Origin: Duodenibacillus sp964509205
GTDB lineage: Bacteria > Pseudomonadota > Gammaproteobacteria > Burkholderiales > Burkholderiaceae_F
Assembly: GCA_964509205.1 (NCBI GenBank)
Contig: CAZDVW010000005.1
Span: 12,840 to 76,839 of the forward strand
DNA: 64,000 bases
Direction: 5' to 3'
Part shown: positions 23,944 to 30,568 of the stretch, piece by piece
How positions within the stretch are numbered: the stretch's first letter is position 1
Layout: every line of letters starts with the position of its first letter
The notes under the pieces: model-generated
The model's input: only the letters and a program-made list of their open reading frames with translations
Told to the model about the DNA's origin: nothing
Databases searched by the model: none
Position numbers and translations under genes: made by a program

Positions 23944-26925
23944 ATGTCGGAAAATATGTATTTTGATAAAAGCGACCGCGATCTTTTGTCCATGGTCAAT
24001 TCAACCACGGAACAAAAACCGGATGAGAAGCTTGAACAAAAGCTCTTTAATACGGCCTTGCACCCGCACGGAATCCTGAGTCTCGCTACCACGCACGAAA
24101 GCCGCATGGCGCACGCCGTGATCAATCTGTTAAACAGCATTGAGGGACTGGGAGATGCGGCGGCACGTTTGGCTGCCTTGCGCGCTTTGTATGACGAAGT
24201 CATCAACAGCGCCACGACCCCCTTCCGAATCAACACGGGGCGCGTTCTCGTGCAGATTATGAAGGACATCGTCCGCGCTAAGGGTAACGAACTCGAGCAA
24301 CTTAAGCTCATTCACGACTTCCGAAAAGTTGCCGCCGGCAACCCGCGCATCGTTCGCGCCTTCTTGGCCGAGCGTCACCTTTTTGAAATGCCCGAGAGCT
24401 GGGATCAGCTCACGATGGATCAGCACGTTCACGATTCGAACACGAAGGGGCGCAAGAATCCGACCTACTTGATTATGGATGCCTGGGTCAAAGGCATTCG
24501 CAGTCTCACGGTGATTTACCACAACTCGGTGAATCCGGCCACGGTCGAAGAACTCACGACAGCGGCGGAAATCATGAAAATCCGCGTACGCGTCGGTTTG
24601 GAATTCCGCGCCGTGTTCCACAACAAATACGCTGACTTTATTTGGGTTCCCCGCGGATTTGCCAAGGCCGAAGACGTCGTCGAGTTCTTTAAGAGCGCTC
24701 CGGTGCGAAACGTCCTCAAAGGCGGCGAGCTGGCCAACACCTGGTATGCCGAGCAGACCTATGCGCTTTTAGACAGCTTCAACGCCAATCACCTGAGCGA
24801 AGTGCAAGAGCGCTTCGGCTTGACGAACCTTGCTCCGATCGACAAGAAGGCCTTTGCCGAATTCGTCGGCGCCGGCAGAGCCAGCCGTCTTCACCTCTCG
24901 GACTTCATTCATAAGAGCCTTTATGATGCCATGCGCGAACGCGCTGAGGTGATTCAAGAGTCCCTTTCCTCGCTTTCAGAAGAAAAGAAAAAGGACGCCC
25001 TGGCGCAGTTAAACGACTTAAACGGCTTTACCTCCAACAAGATTCTTTCCGAGTATCTGTGTGCGGAAAAGAACCCGTCGGTTCCGAACAAAGACGTTCC
25101 GGCCAACGACGGCCGTCCGGCTTTCCTTTCCATGCCCGTTCTCGAACATTTGAAGCTCCTCACGGATCTTCGAAGCGGTTTTCGAACCACGCTGCAGTTA
25201 TCGGGCTTGGATGCAGCCGACGTCTTGGAAATTCTTTGGGATGCGAAGGGGCTCTTTACGCACCTTGAGCGCATCAATTTGAAAGAATACAACGACGGAG
25301 AAGTTTTTGATCTGGAACGCATCGGCCGCATTCAGTACGACATCAACGGCGCACGGATCATGAGCTTGAAGGCAACGATCAGCGAATTGATTCTTGAAAA
25401 TGCGCACGATGAGGCGCGACGCAACAAGTTGACGGAAATTCTGGATCATCTTTCCGAGCTTATTGCGCTCTACGAGATCACGCCGCTCGGAAGCGCCTTC
25501 GGCACGGACTCGACGGGACACGTCGGAAACCGCGTCGGCATGGGGCTGGCCGTGATCGACACGTTGCCCTCGTCGGCTCAAAAGAAACTCAAGGCTGACA
25601 CAAAGATTCTTCCCGTCAACGTCAAACTCGAGGTTCTCGACACGTACAGCGACACGAATCCGGCAAGTCCCGTAACGCGGCTTGTGCGCAAACTGCGCAA
25701 CAATCCGACCATCGGGATGGATAAAAAGCGCGACTACACAATTTGCGAGCGTGCCGTCGAAGTCACGGAAAAAGGCAACATTGCTACTTTAGGCGGCATG
25801 ACGGGGGCGGCTGACAATGACTTACTGAAAAAAGCGCCCGTTGAGAAAGCCACAAAGATCCCGACCAAGTACCTGACAACTCCGGTACTCAACATCCTCA
25901 AGATTTTGATCGGTCTTGTACCGGCATTCTGCACCTTTATGATCACGCAGAACTGGTGGGTTTTGGCTTGCTTCGGCGCTTTCATTTGGCTTGGAATTAC
26001 GGGTTTCCGCAACATCATCCAGATGATCATCGCCTCGGGTTCCTTCTTCGGAAGCCGCGTCAAGTGGTATGAAACGGTTCAGTGGACGCGACTGTGCGAA
26101 TCTCTGATGTACACGGGCTGGTCCGTGGTTCTTCTCGAAGGCATTATGCGTAATGCCGTTCTCGTCGGGCTGTTCAACATCAAGGTTACAGAGCATCCGC
26201 TCTTGGTGTTTACCGTGATTGCACTGGCCAACGGAACCTACATCAGCTCGCACAACATCTTCCGCGGATTCCCGATGACAGCCGTTGTCGGCAATTTCTT
26301 CAGAAGCGTCTTGGCCATTCCGGTCGCACTCGTCTACAACGTGTTGCTCGGTCTGATCCTGCCGCTTTTAACGGACATGCCAGTGGCTGACGTTTTGATC
26401 TACTCCTCGGCCATCATCACGAAGCTCGCTTCGGACACGATCGCCCTCATGATTGAAGCAACGGCGGATCGCCGCAACTTCTATCGTCTGCGCCGCATCG
26501 ACTACAAGGCAAAATTGAATGCCATTTATGCCTGCTACGTGAAGCTCGAGACGCTCTTTCCGGAAAGAAACATGCTCGAGGTTCTTTCTGTTCCCGGCGA
26601 ATTCCGTCGCCTGACGCAGGAAAAGGGAGCCGATCTTCGCGAAGAACTCTTTGCGCACCTCATGGACTTGATGTACTTCTGGTACTTTAAGAACACAAGC
26701 CACCAAGTCTTTTGTTCCATCGTGCGCAAGATGAGTCCTTCCGAGCGCGATGTTTTAGGAGCGATTCATCTCGGATTCTTTAAGAGCAACCCCGAGGACG
26801 CCAAAACGGTCATCAAGAAGTTCTTAGGCGACCGTTCTGAGAAGTGCTTAGCTTTTTATGAAGCCAACTTCACGCCCTACTTCAAGGCAATGGGAAAGTT
26901 CTTTCCGGTTCTGACCAATAATTGA
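23944..26925 (+). CDS. Large membrane protein with PHP-like segment, unknown function
   Basis: 993 residues; not a protein I can name. About residues 1-150 are helical. At about 157 the motif DQHVHDSN begins, followed by GRKNPTYL, a VIYHNSVNPATVEEL stretch and VRVGLEFRAVF. This order resembles PHP metal-dependent phosphoesterases (HxH, then H, then E), with a later GTDSTGHVGNR that could hold further ligands. From about 640 to 850 there are several membrane helices (LNILKILIGLVPAFC, LLVFTVIALANGTYI, and others), then a soluble helical tail. A GAGAG ribosome site precedes the ATG, and a strong terminator follows. The PHP assignment is by eye and needs a profile search; lipid or phosphate chemistry at the membrane would be a guess. 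Confidence 0.75.
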   Translation: MSENMYFDKSDRDLLSMVNSTTEQKPDEKLEQKLFNTALHPHGILSLATTHESRMAHAVINLLNSIEGLGDAAARLAALRALYDEVINSATTPFRINTGRVLVQIMKDIVRAKGNELEQLKLIHDFRKVAAGNPRIVRAFLAERHLFEMPESWDQLTMDQHVHDSNTKGRKNPTYLIMDAWVKGIRSLTVIYHNSVNPATVEELTTAAEIMKIRVRVGLEFRAVFHNKYADFIWVPRGFAKAEDVVEFFKSAPVRNVLKGGELANTWYAEQTYALLDSFNANHLSEVQERFGLTNLAPIDKKAFAEFVGAGRASRLHLSDFIHKSLYDAMRERAEVIQESLSSLSEEKKKDALAQLNDLNGFTSNKILSEYLCAEKNPSVPNKDVPANDGRPAFLSMPVLEHLKLLTDLRSGFRTTLQLSGLDAADVLEILWDAKGLFTHLERINLKEYNDGEVFDLERIGRIQYDINGARIMSLKATISELILENAHDEARRNKLTEILDHLSELIALYEITPLGSAFGTDSTGHVGNRVGMGLAVIDTLPSSAQKKLKADTKILPVNVKLEVLDTYSDTNPASPVTRLVRKLRNNPTIGMDKKRDYTICERAVEVTEKGNIATLGGMTGAADNDLLKKAPVEKATKIPTKYLTTPVLNILKILIGLVPAFCTFMITQNWWVLACFGAFIWLGITGFRNIIQMIIASGSFFGSRVKWYETVQWTRLCESLMYTGWSVVLLEGIMRNAVLVGLFNIKVTEHPLLVFTVIALANGTYISSHNIFRGFPMTAVVGNFFRSVLAIPVALVYNVLLGLILPLLTDMPVADVLIYSSAIITKLASDTIALMIEATADRRNFYRLRRIDYKAKLNAIYACYVKLETLFPERNMLEVLSVPGEFRRLTQEKGADLREELFAHLMDLMYFWYFKNTSHQVFCSIVRKMSPSERDVLGAIHLGFFKSNPEDAKTVIKKFLGDRSEKCLAFYEANFTPYFKAMGKFFPVLTNN

Positions 26926-26950
26926 TTCGGAAACACTGCCTTGACTGATG

Positions 26951-26982
26951 AAAAACGGGAGCCTTGCGGCTCCCGTTTTTAT
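26951..26982. terminator. Bidirectional terminator after the 993-residue gene and mtn
   Basis: AAAAACGGGAGCC (26951-26963) pairs perfectly with GGCTCCCGTTTTT (26968-26980) around TTGC. It serves both convergent genes. Confidence 0.9.
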
Positions 26983-27011
26983 TCCTGAATCAATCGTTTT
27001 CAGATCGCTCG

Positions 27012-27692
27012 TTAGCGAGCAAACGCTTCAAGCCACGAGAGAACAATTTCCGAAGATGTCTTCGCCGACTGTTTAACAAAGGCCTGATAATCGCCGTTGG
27101 CTCCGTCGGAAATCACGCGAATCACCGCAAAAGGACACTTGTTAATCAAAGCCGTCTGCGCAATGGCTCCGGATTCCATCTCTGCGGCAACGGCACCAAA
27201 CGTCTCTGCAATCCACCGAGCTCGCTCTTTGGAAGCAACAAATTGATCACCCGTTGCAATGATGCCCTGCCTGTTGGGAATTCGCAGCTTTTCACAAACC
27301 GAACGCAATTCTTTGACGGCTGCGGCATCGGCAGGAAATTGGATGCAATTGATCCCGGAAACCATTCCGACGGGATCCCCCACCGGAGACGTATCCATAT
27401 CGTGCTGCACACACGCGGTTCCAATCACAACGTCCCCGATACGAAGCGTCTCCGAAAGAGACCCGGCCACACCCGAATTGACAAGAAAATCGACGCCGTA
27501 ACGCAGAATCATCGTCTGGGCACACACGGCCGCAAACACTTTGCCGACGCCGGACTGCGCCAACACGACGGGATGCCCGCAAAGCTTGCCGCGAGAAAAG
27601 ACAATGCCGCTTACGGTTTCTTGCTCTGCTTGCTGCAATTGGCTTTTAAGGAGAGAAATCTCCGAGGCCATCGCTCCGATGATTCCAATCAT
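27012..27692 (-). CDS. mtn: 5'-methylthioadenosine/S-adenosylhomocysteine nucleosidase
   Basis: Splits adenine from S-adenosylhomocysteine (and methylthioadenosine), the first step of SAH recycling. 226 residues from the ATG at 27692, the usual length, starting MIGIIGAMASEISLL. GVGKVFAAVCAQ and VNSGVAGSL line the base and ribose sites; catalytic Glu is in AAEMESGAIAQ and catalytic Asp in RVISDGANGDY. AAGGAG lies 9 bases upstream. An upstream in-frame start inside luxS was rejected. It follows luxS by 5 bases, so the two steps are made together. Confidence 0.95.
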   Translation of the reverse strand: MIGIIGAMASEISLLKSQLQQAEQETVSGIVFSRGKLCGHPVVLAQSGVGKVFAAVCAQTMILRYGVDFLVNSGVAGSLSETLRIGDVVIGTACVQHDMDTSPVGDPVGMVSGINCIQFPADAAAVKELRSVCEKLRIPNRQGIIATGDQFVASKERARWIAETFGAVAAEMESGAIAQTALINKCPFAVIRVISDGANGDYQAFVKQSAKTSSEIVLSWLEAFAR

Positions 27693-27697
27693 GCCAG

Positions 27698-28156
27698 TCA
27701 CTCCTTGTAAGAAAAATCCGGAGTTCCCAGGTTTTCCAAGACTTGCAGATAACGCCGACATTCCGCTTTTGCCGACTCCAGCGAAAGCGACTTCCAGTTT
27801 CCGCATTCCTTGGAAGATGCTCCGAAAACGCTTCCTGTGTGAGCCAACGTCTTATTCAAACAATCCTTCAAGACAGAGAGTACTCTCGTATTATCGGCGT
27901 TTCTGATGAGCAGATAAAACCCGGTCTGGCAGCCAATCGGTCCAAAGTAGATCACGTCCGAAGCGATTTCGGAATTACGAAGAAACGTTGCGAGCATGTG
28001 TTCGACCGAATGCATCGTCACAACGTCCATGTAGTCACCCGCATTGGGCTTGCGGGTACGCAAGTCGTACGTCGTGATATCGCCGTCGATCCGAGACACA
28101 TAAATCCCGGGCTCAAGCACGTCGTGATTGACCTGAAAGCTTTGAATTTTTTGCAT
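27698..28156 (-). CDS. luxS: S-ribosylhomocysteine lyase LuxS
   Basis: Converts S-ribosylhomocysteine to homocysteine and DPD, the precursor of autoinducer-2. 152 residues. The metal ligands are present: HSVEHMLATFLRN (HxxEH) and Cys in SSKECGNWKSL. Catalytic Cys lies in FGPIGCQTGFYL, where Ile replaces the more usual Met. The ATG at 28156 has GAGGTG 8 bases upstream; an alternative start five codons earlier is less likely. The gene lies between a phosphoribosyltransferase (11 bases) and mtn (5 bases), forming an activated-methyl-cycle operon. Confidence 0.96.
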   Translation of the reverse strand: MQKIQSFQVNHDVLEPGIYVSRIDGDITTYDLRTRKPNAGDYMDVVTMHSVEHMLATFLRNSEIASDVIYFGPIGCQTGFYLLIRNADNTRVLSVLKDCLNKTLAHTGSVFGASSKECGNWKSLSLESAKAECRRYLQVLENLGTPDFSYKE

Positions 28157-28167
28157 CGGCACGCACC

Positions 28168-28719
28168 TCAAAGAGGCTTTCCGTCCGCATTGAAAAGCGG
28201 CAAAGGAGCCAGGAACTGAATGTCGTTTCGTTCCGTGGCTTTTCCTTCCGCGAGAACCGCCAACCGTCCGCAGACAATACCGCCGGCTTTTGCCACAAGC
28301 TGCTCCATCGCACGCAGGGATTCTCCGGTTGAAATCACATCATCAACAATCAGAATACGCTTGCCCTTAAAAAGCGAGACATCCTCTTCAGGAAGATATA
28401 ACTTCTGCTCACCTGCCGTTGTAATCGAATGCACGGTCGCCTCAAGCGCTTTGCCCATGTAAAGCTTCATGTGCTTGCGAGCCACAAAGTAGCGGGAAGC
28501 TCCGCACTGACGCGCCATCTCATGAATGAGGGGGATGCTCTTGGCCTCGGCCGTGAGCATGTAATCAAATTCAGGCGCACGCTTCAACAGTTCCTTTGCA
28601 CAACAAACCGTCAATTCCGCATCCCCTAAGAGGATAAAGGCGGCAATAGAAATCTTCTCAGAAACGGGAAAGAGCCGGAGATTGCGCTTTAAACCGGCCA
28701 CTTCAATTGGATAGAACAT
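28168..28719 (-). CDS. Adenine-type phosphoribosyltransferase
   Basis: 183 residues of the type I phosphoribosyltransferase fold. The PRPP-binding motif is RILIVDDVISTGESL (about 118-132), preceded by a flexible loop; YFVARKHMKLYMGKA lies upstream. The layout is like adenine phosphoribosyltransferase, and the operon partner Mtn releases adenine, so salvage of adenine to AMP is the likely job. It is not a close match to the short Apt of E. coli as I recall it, so xanthine or another base is possible. First gene of the operon with luxS and mtn. Confidence 0.85.
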   Translation of the reverse strand: MFYPIEVAGLKRNLRLFPVSEKISIAAFILLGDAELTVCCAKELLKRAPEFDYMLTAEAKSIPLIHEMARQCGASRYFVARKHMKLYMGKALEATVHSITTAGEQKLYLPEEDVSLFKGKRILIVDDVISTGESLRAMEQLVAKAGGIVCGRLAVLAEGKATERNDIQFLAPLPLFNADGKPL

Positions 28720-28751
28720 GACAAAATCCGAAAAACGTGAGAGGTTCAGAC

Positions 28752-28806
28752 AAAAGAAAAAAGGCGTAATGCCTTTCAGACCGTGCGCAATTGTAACCTC
28801 CGTCTG
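28752..28806 (-). promoter_or_regulatory. Terminator and mini-ORF in the leader of the PRT-luxS-mtn operon (candidate attenuator)
   Basis: On the minus strand AAAGGC-ATTAC-GCCTTT is followed by TTTTTCTTTT, an intrinsic terminator about 35 bases before the first gene. Just upstream, a stem CAGAC/GTCTG (28778-28806) abuts it. Inside that stem, GGAGG stands 6 bases before a TTG that opens a four-codon frame ending in TGA right at the terminator stem (28776-28790). Confidence 0.5.
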
Positions 28807-29093
28807 GGTTTTTAAAGAGAAACGAGTGTCTTTTTGTTGTATTACCTTTTCTCTTACTTGAGATTTCCACCAACACTCTGTCCATACCCAAAACTTCTAT
28901 TTTTCAGTTTTTGCATATCACGGTCTCGGCATGTTTGACGAGATCGATTATTTTCTTTCTAGAAGCAGTACCGATACGGCATCCGGATGCTGTGCGCTTC
29001 TTTCTCAGAGGCTCAGGCCGTAAACCGATACTTCAGTCCGATGGCGTGCTTCTCCTTTGTGTCTAAGAAATCCATACCACTTCAGAGTACACC
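28807..29093. other. Promoter region of the PRT-luxS-mtn operon
   Basis: About 290 bases without a gene. It should hold the operon promoter on the minus strand. I looked for an SAH riboswitch core here and did not find one. Confidence 0.3.
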
Positions 29094-29123
29094 AAAAAAA
29101 ATCTCCCGAAACGGGAGATTTTT
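29094..29123 (-). terminator. Terminator of the tpiA-secG-tRNA unit
   Basis: ATCTCCCG-AAA-CGGGAGAT; seven or more T follow on the minus strand (29094-29100). Lies just after tRNA-Gln. Confidence 0.88.
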
Positions 29124-29129
29124 AGAATT

Positions 29130-29207
29130 TGGCAGGGGTAGTAGGATTCGAACCTACGAGTGGCGGATTCAGAATCCGCTGCCTTAACCGGACTTGGCTA
29201 TACCCCA
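29130..29207 (-). tRNA. tRNA-Gln(CTG)
   Basis: 78 bases including CCA. Starts TGGGGTATAGCC as usual for tRNA-Gln; the anticodon loop is TTCTGAA (CTG) in a GCGGA/TCCGC stem, with T arm GGTTCGAATCC. Five bases after tRNA-Leu, so co-transcribed. Confidence 0.95.
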
Positions 29208-29212
29208 GTCGT

Positions 29213-29297
29213 TGGTGCGGTCGGAGAGACTCGAACTCTCATGACTCTCGCCACAGCCACCTCAAGGCTGCGCGTCTACCAATTTCGCCACGACCGC
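29213..29297 (-). tRNA. tRNA-Leu(GAG), copy 2
   Basis: 85 bases, identical to the copy at 23632-23716. It lies between secG and tRNA-Gln, the position a tRNA-Leu usually has after secG in Burkholderiales, so this is likely the original copy. Confidence 0.97.
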
Positions 29298-29351
29298 ATC
29301 TCAGATTTTCAATCCTCGCGACGGAGCATGCCCGCCGCGAAGGACGGCATT

Positions 29352-29708
29352 TTAGCGCGGAATCTGGTTAGATTGCAAATTGTTTTCGGTCGTTGTTTCC
29401 GTACCGGTTGCCTGCTCCATCGTCACCGTTCCGAGAACGCCGGCTGCATTTTGACGCGCGCTCTTCTGATAGGCTCCTGAGCCAACCGTAATGGCCAAAG
29501 TAGCACAAAAGAAAAGCGTCGCTGCAGCAGCCGTCGAACGCGACAGGAAGTTCGCCGATCCGGAGGCACCGAACACGGAGCCGGACGCTCCCGACCCAAA
29601 TGCGGCACCCAAATCAGCACCCTTTCCGTGCTGCAACAAAACAAGAACGATAACGGCAACGGCAGAAAGGATCTGCACGACAACCGCAATGCTCAAAATC
29701 ATTTGCAT
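29352..29708 (-). CDS. secG: Protein translocase subunit SecG
   Basis: 118 residues. Small subunit of the SecYEG channel in the inner membrane. It has two membrane helices: ILSAVAVIVLVLLQHGKG at the N-terminus, containing the conserved LLQ.GKGA motif, and ATLFFCATLAITV after a Ser/Gly-rich loop (AAFGSGASGSVFGASGSANF). A Thr/Asn-rich tail of about 35 residues ends it. It follows tpiA by 20 bases and precedes tRNA-Leu. Confidence 0.95.
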   Translation of the reverse strand: MQMILSIAVVVQILSAVAVIVLVLLQHGKGADLGAAFGSGASGSVFGASGSANFLSRSTAAAATLFFCATLAITVGSGAYQKSARQNAAGVLGTVTMEQATGTETTTENNLQSNQIPR

Positions 29709-29728
29709 GTTTTATTTCCTATGTCGAC

Positions 29729-30478
29729 TTACGCGGCTGCGCAAATCTTGTAAAAGTCATCGGCCTTCAAAGCGGCGCCGCCGATCAGACCGCCGTCAAT
29801 ATCGGGCTGGCTGAACAGTTCGGCTGCATTGGCAGGCTTCACGGATCCACCGTACAAAATACGAATCTTCGCAGCAACGTCCGCATCCGTCTTCGCAATG
29901 AAGGCACGAATTGCGGCATGCACTTCCTGAGCCTGAGCCGGCGTGGCGGTCTTACCCGTTCCGATGGCCCAAACCGGCTCATAAGCGAGAACGCCTTCCA
30001 AGAGCGCCTTGACGCCGACGGCATCCATGACGGCCTTAACTTGACGTTCAACAACCTCAATCGTCTTGCCGGCTTCACGCTCTGCAAGCGTTTCACCAAT
30101 GCAAACGATGGGCTTCAAACCCTTCTCGATTGCCGCCTTTGTCTTGGCAGCAACGCGGGCATCCGTATCGCCGAAGTACGTGCGGCGTTCAGAGTGCCCC
30201 GTAAGAACCCAGCCGGCACCGATGTCAACAAGCATCGAAGCGGCTGTTTCACCCGTGTAGGCGCCGTGATCATACTCACTGACGTCTTCTCCGCCAAACC
30301 CAATTGCGGTTCCCTTGAAGGCAGCGGCCAACTGCGGAACGTACAAAGCCGGAGCACACACGACAACGTCGCAATTTAACGCACCAGCACGCGGCAAAAA
30401 GGACTCAATCCAGGCTGCATTGGCAGCTGTTGATCCGTTCATTTTCCAATTAGCGGCAACAAGCGGTTTACGAGACAT
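29729..30478 (-). CDS. tpiA: Triosephosphate isomerase
   Basis: Interconverts dihydroxyacetone phosphate and glyceraldehyde 3-phosphate in glycolysis and gluconeogenesis. 249 residues. Lys of AANWKMNGS, catalytic His in WVLTGHSERR and catalytic Glu in AYEPVWAIGTG are in place, as are phosphate-binding LYGGSVKPANA and GGLIGGAAL at the end. Head of a tpiA-secG-tRNA-Leu-tRNA-Gln unit. Confidence 0.97.
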   Translation of the reverse strand: MSRKPLVAANWKMNGSTAANAAWIESFLPRAGALNCDVVVCAPALYVPQLAAAFKGTAIGFGGEDVSEYDHGAYTGETAASMLVDIGAGWVLTGHSERRTYFGDTDARVAAKTKAAIEKGLKPIVCIGETLAEREAGKTIEVVERQVKAVMDAVGVKALLEGVLAYEPVWAIGTGKTATPAQAQEVHAAIRAFIAKTDADVAAKIRILYGGSVKPANAAELFSQPDIDGGLIGGAALKADDFYKICAAA

Positions 30479-30568
30479 TTTTCTTTTCCTTAAGAAGTTG
30501 TAGTCGGGAATTTGTGATTTTATAAGAAGGGGAAGCTGAAAACAACGTCCCCTTCCGTTTCCGTTATT

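Noticed and set aside
28807..29090. SAH or purine riboswitch before the PRT-luxS-mtn operon
   Set aside because: The conserved cores of those riboswitches are not present; only a terminator and a mini-ORF are.
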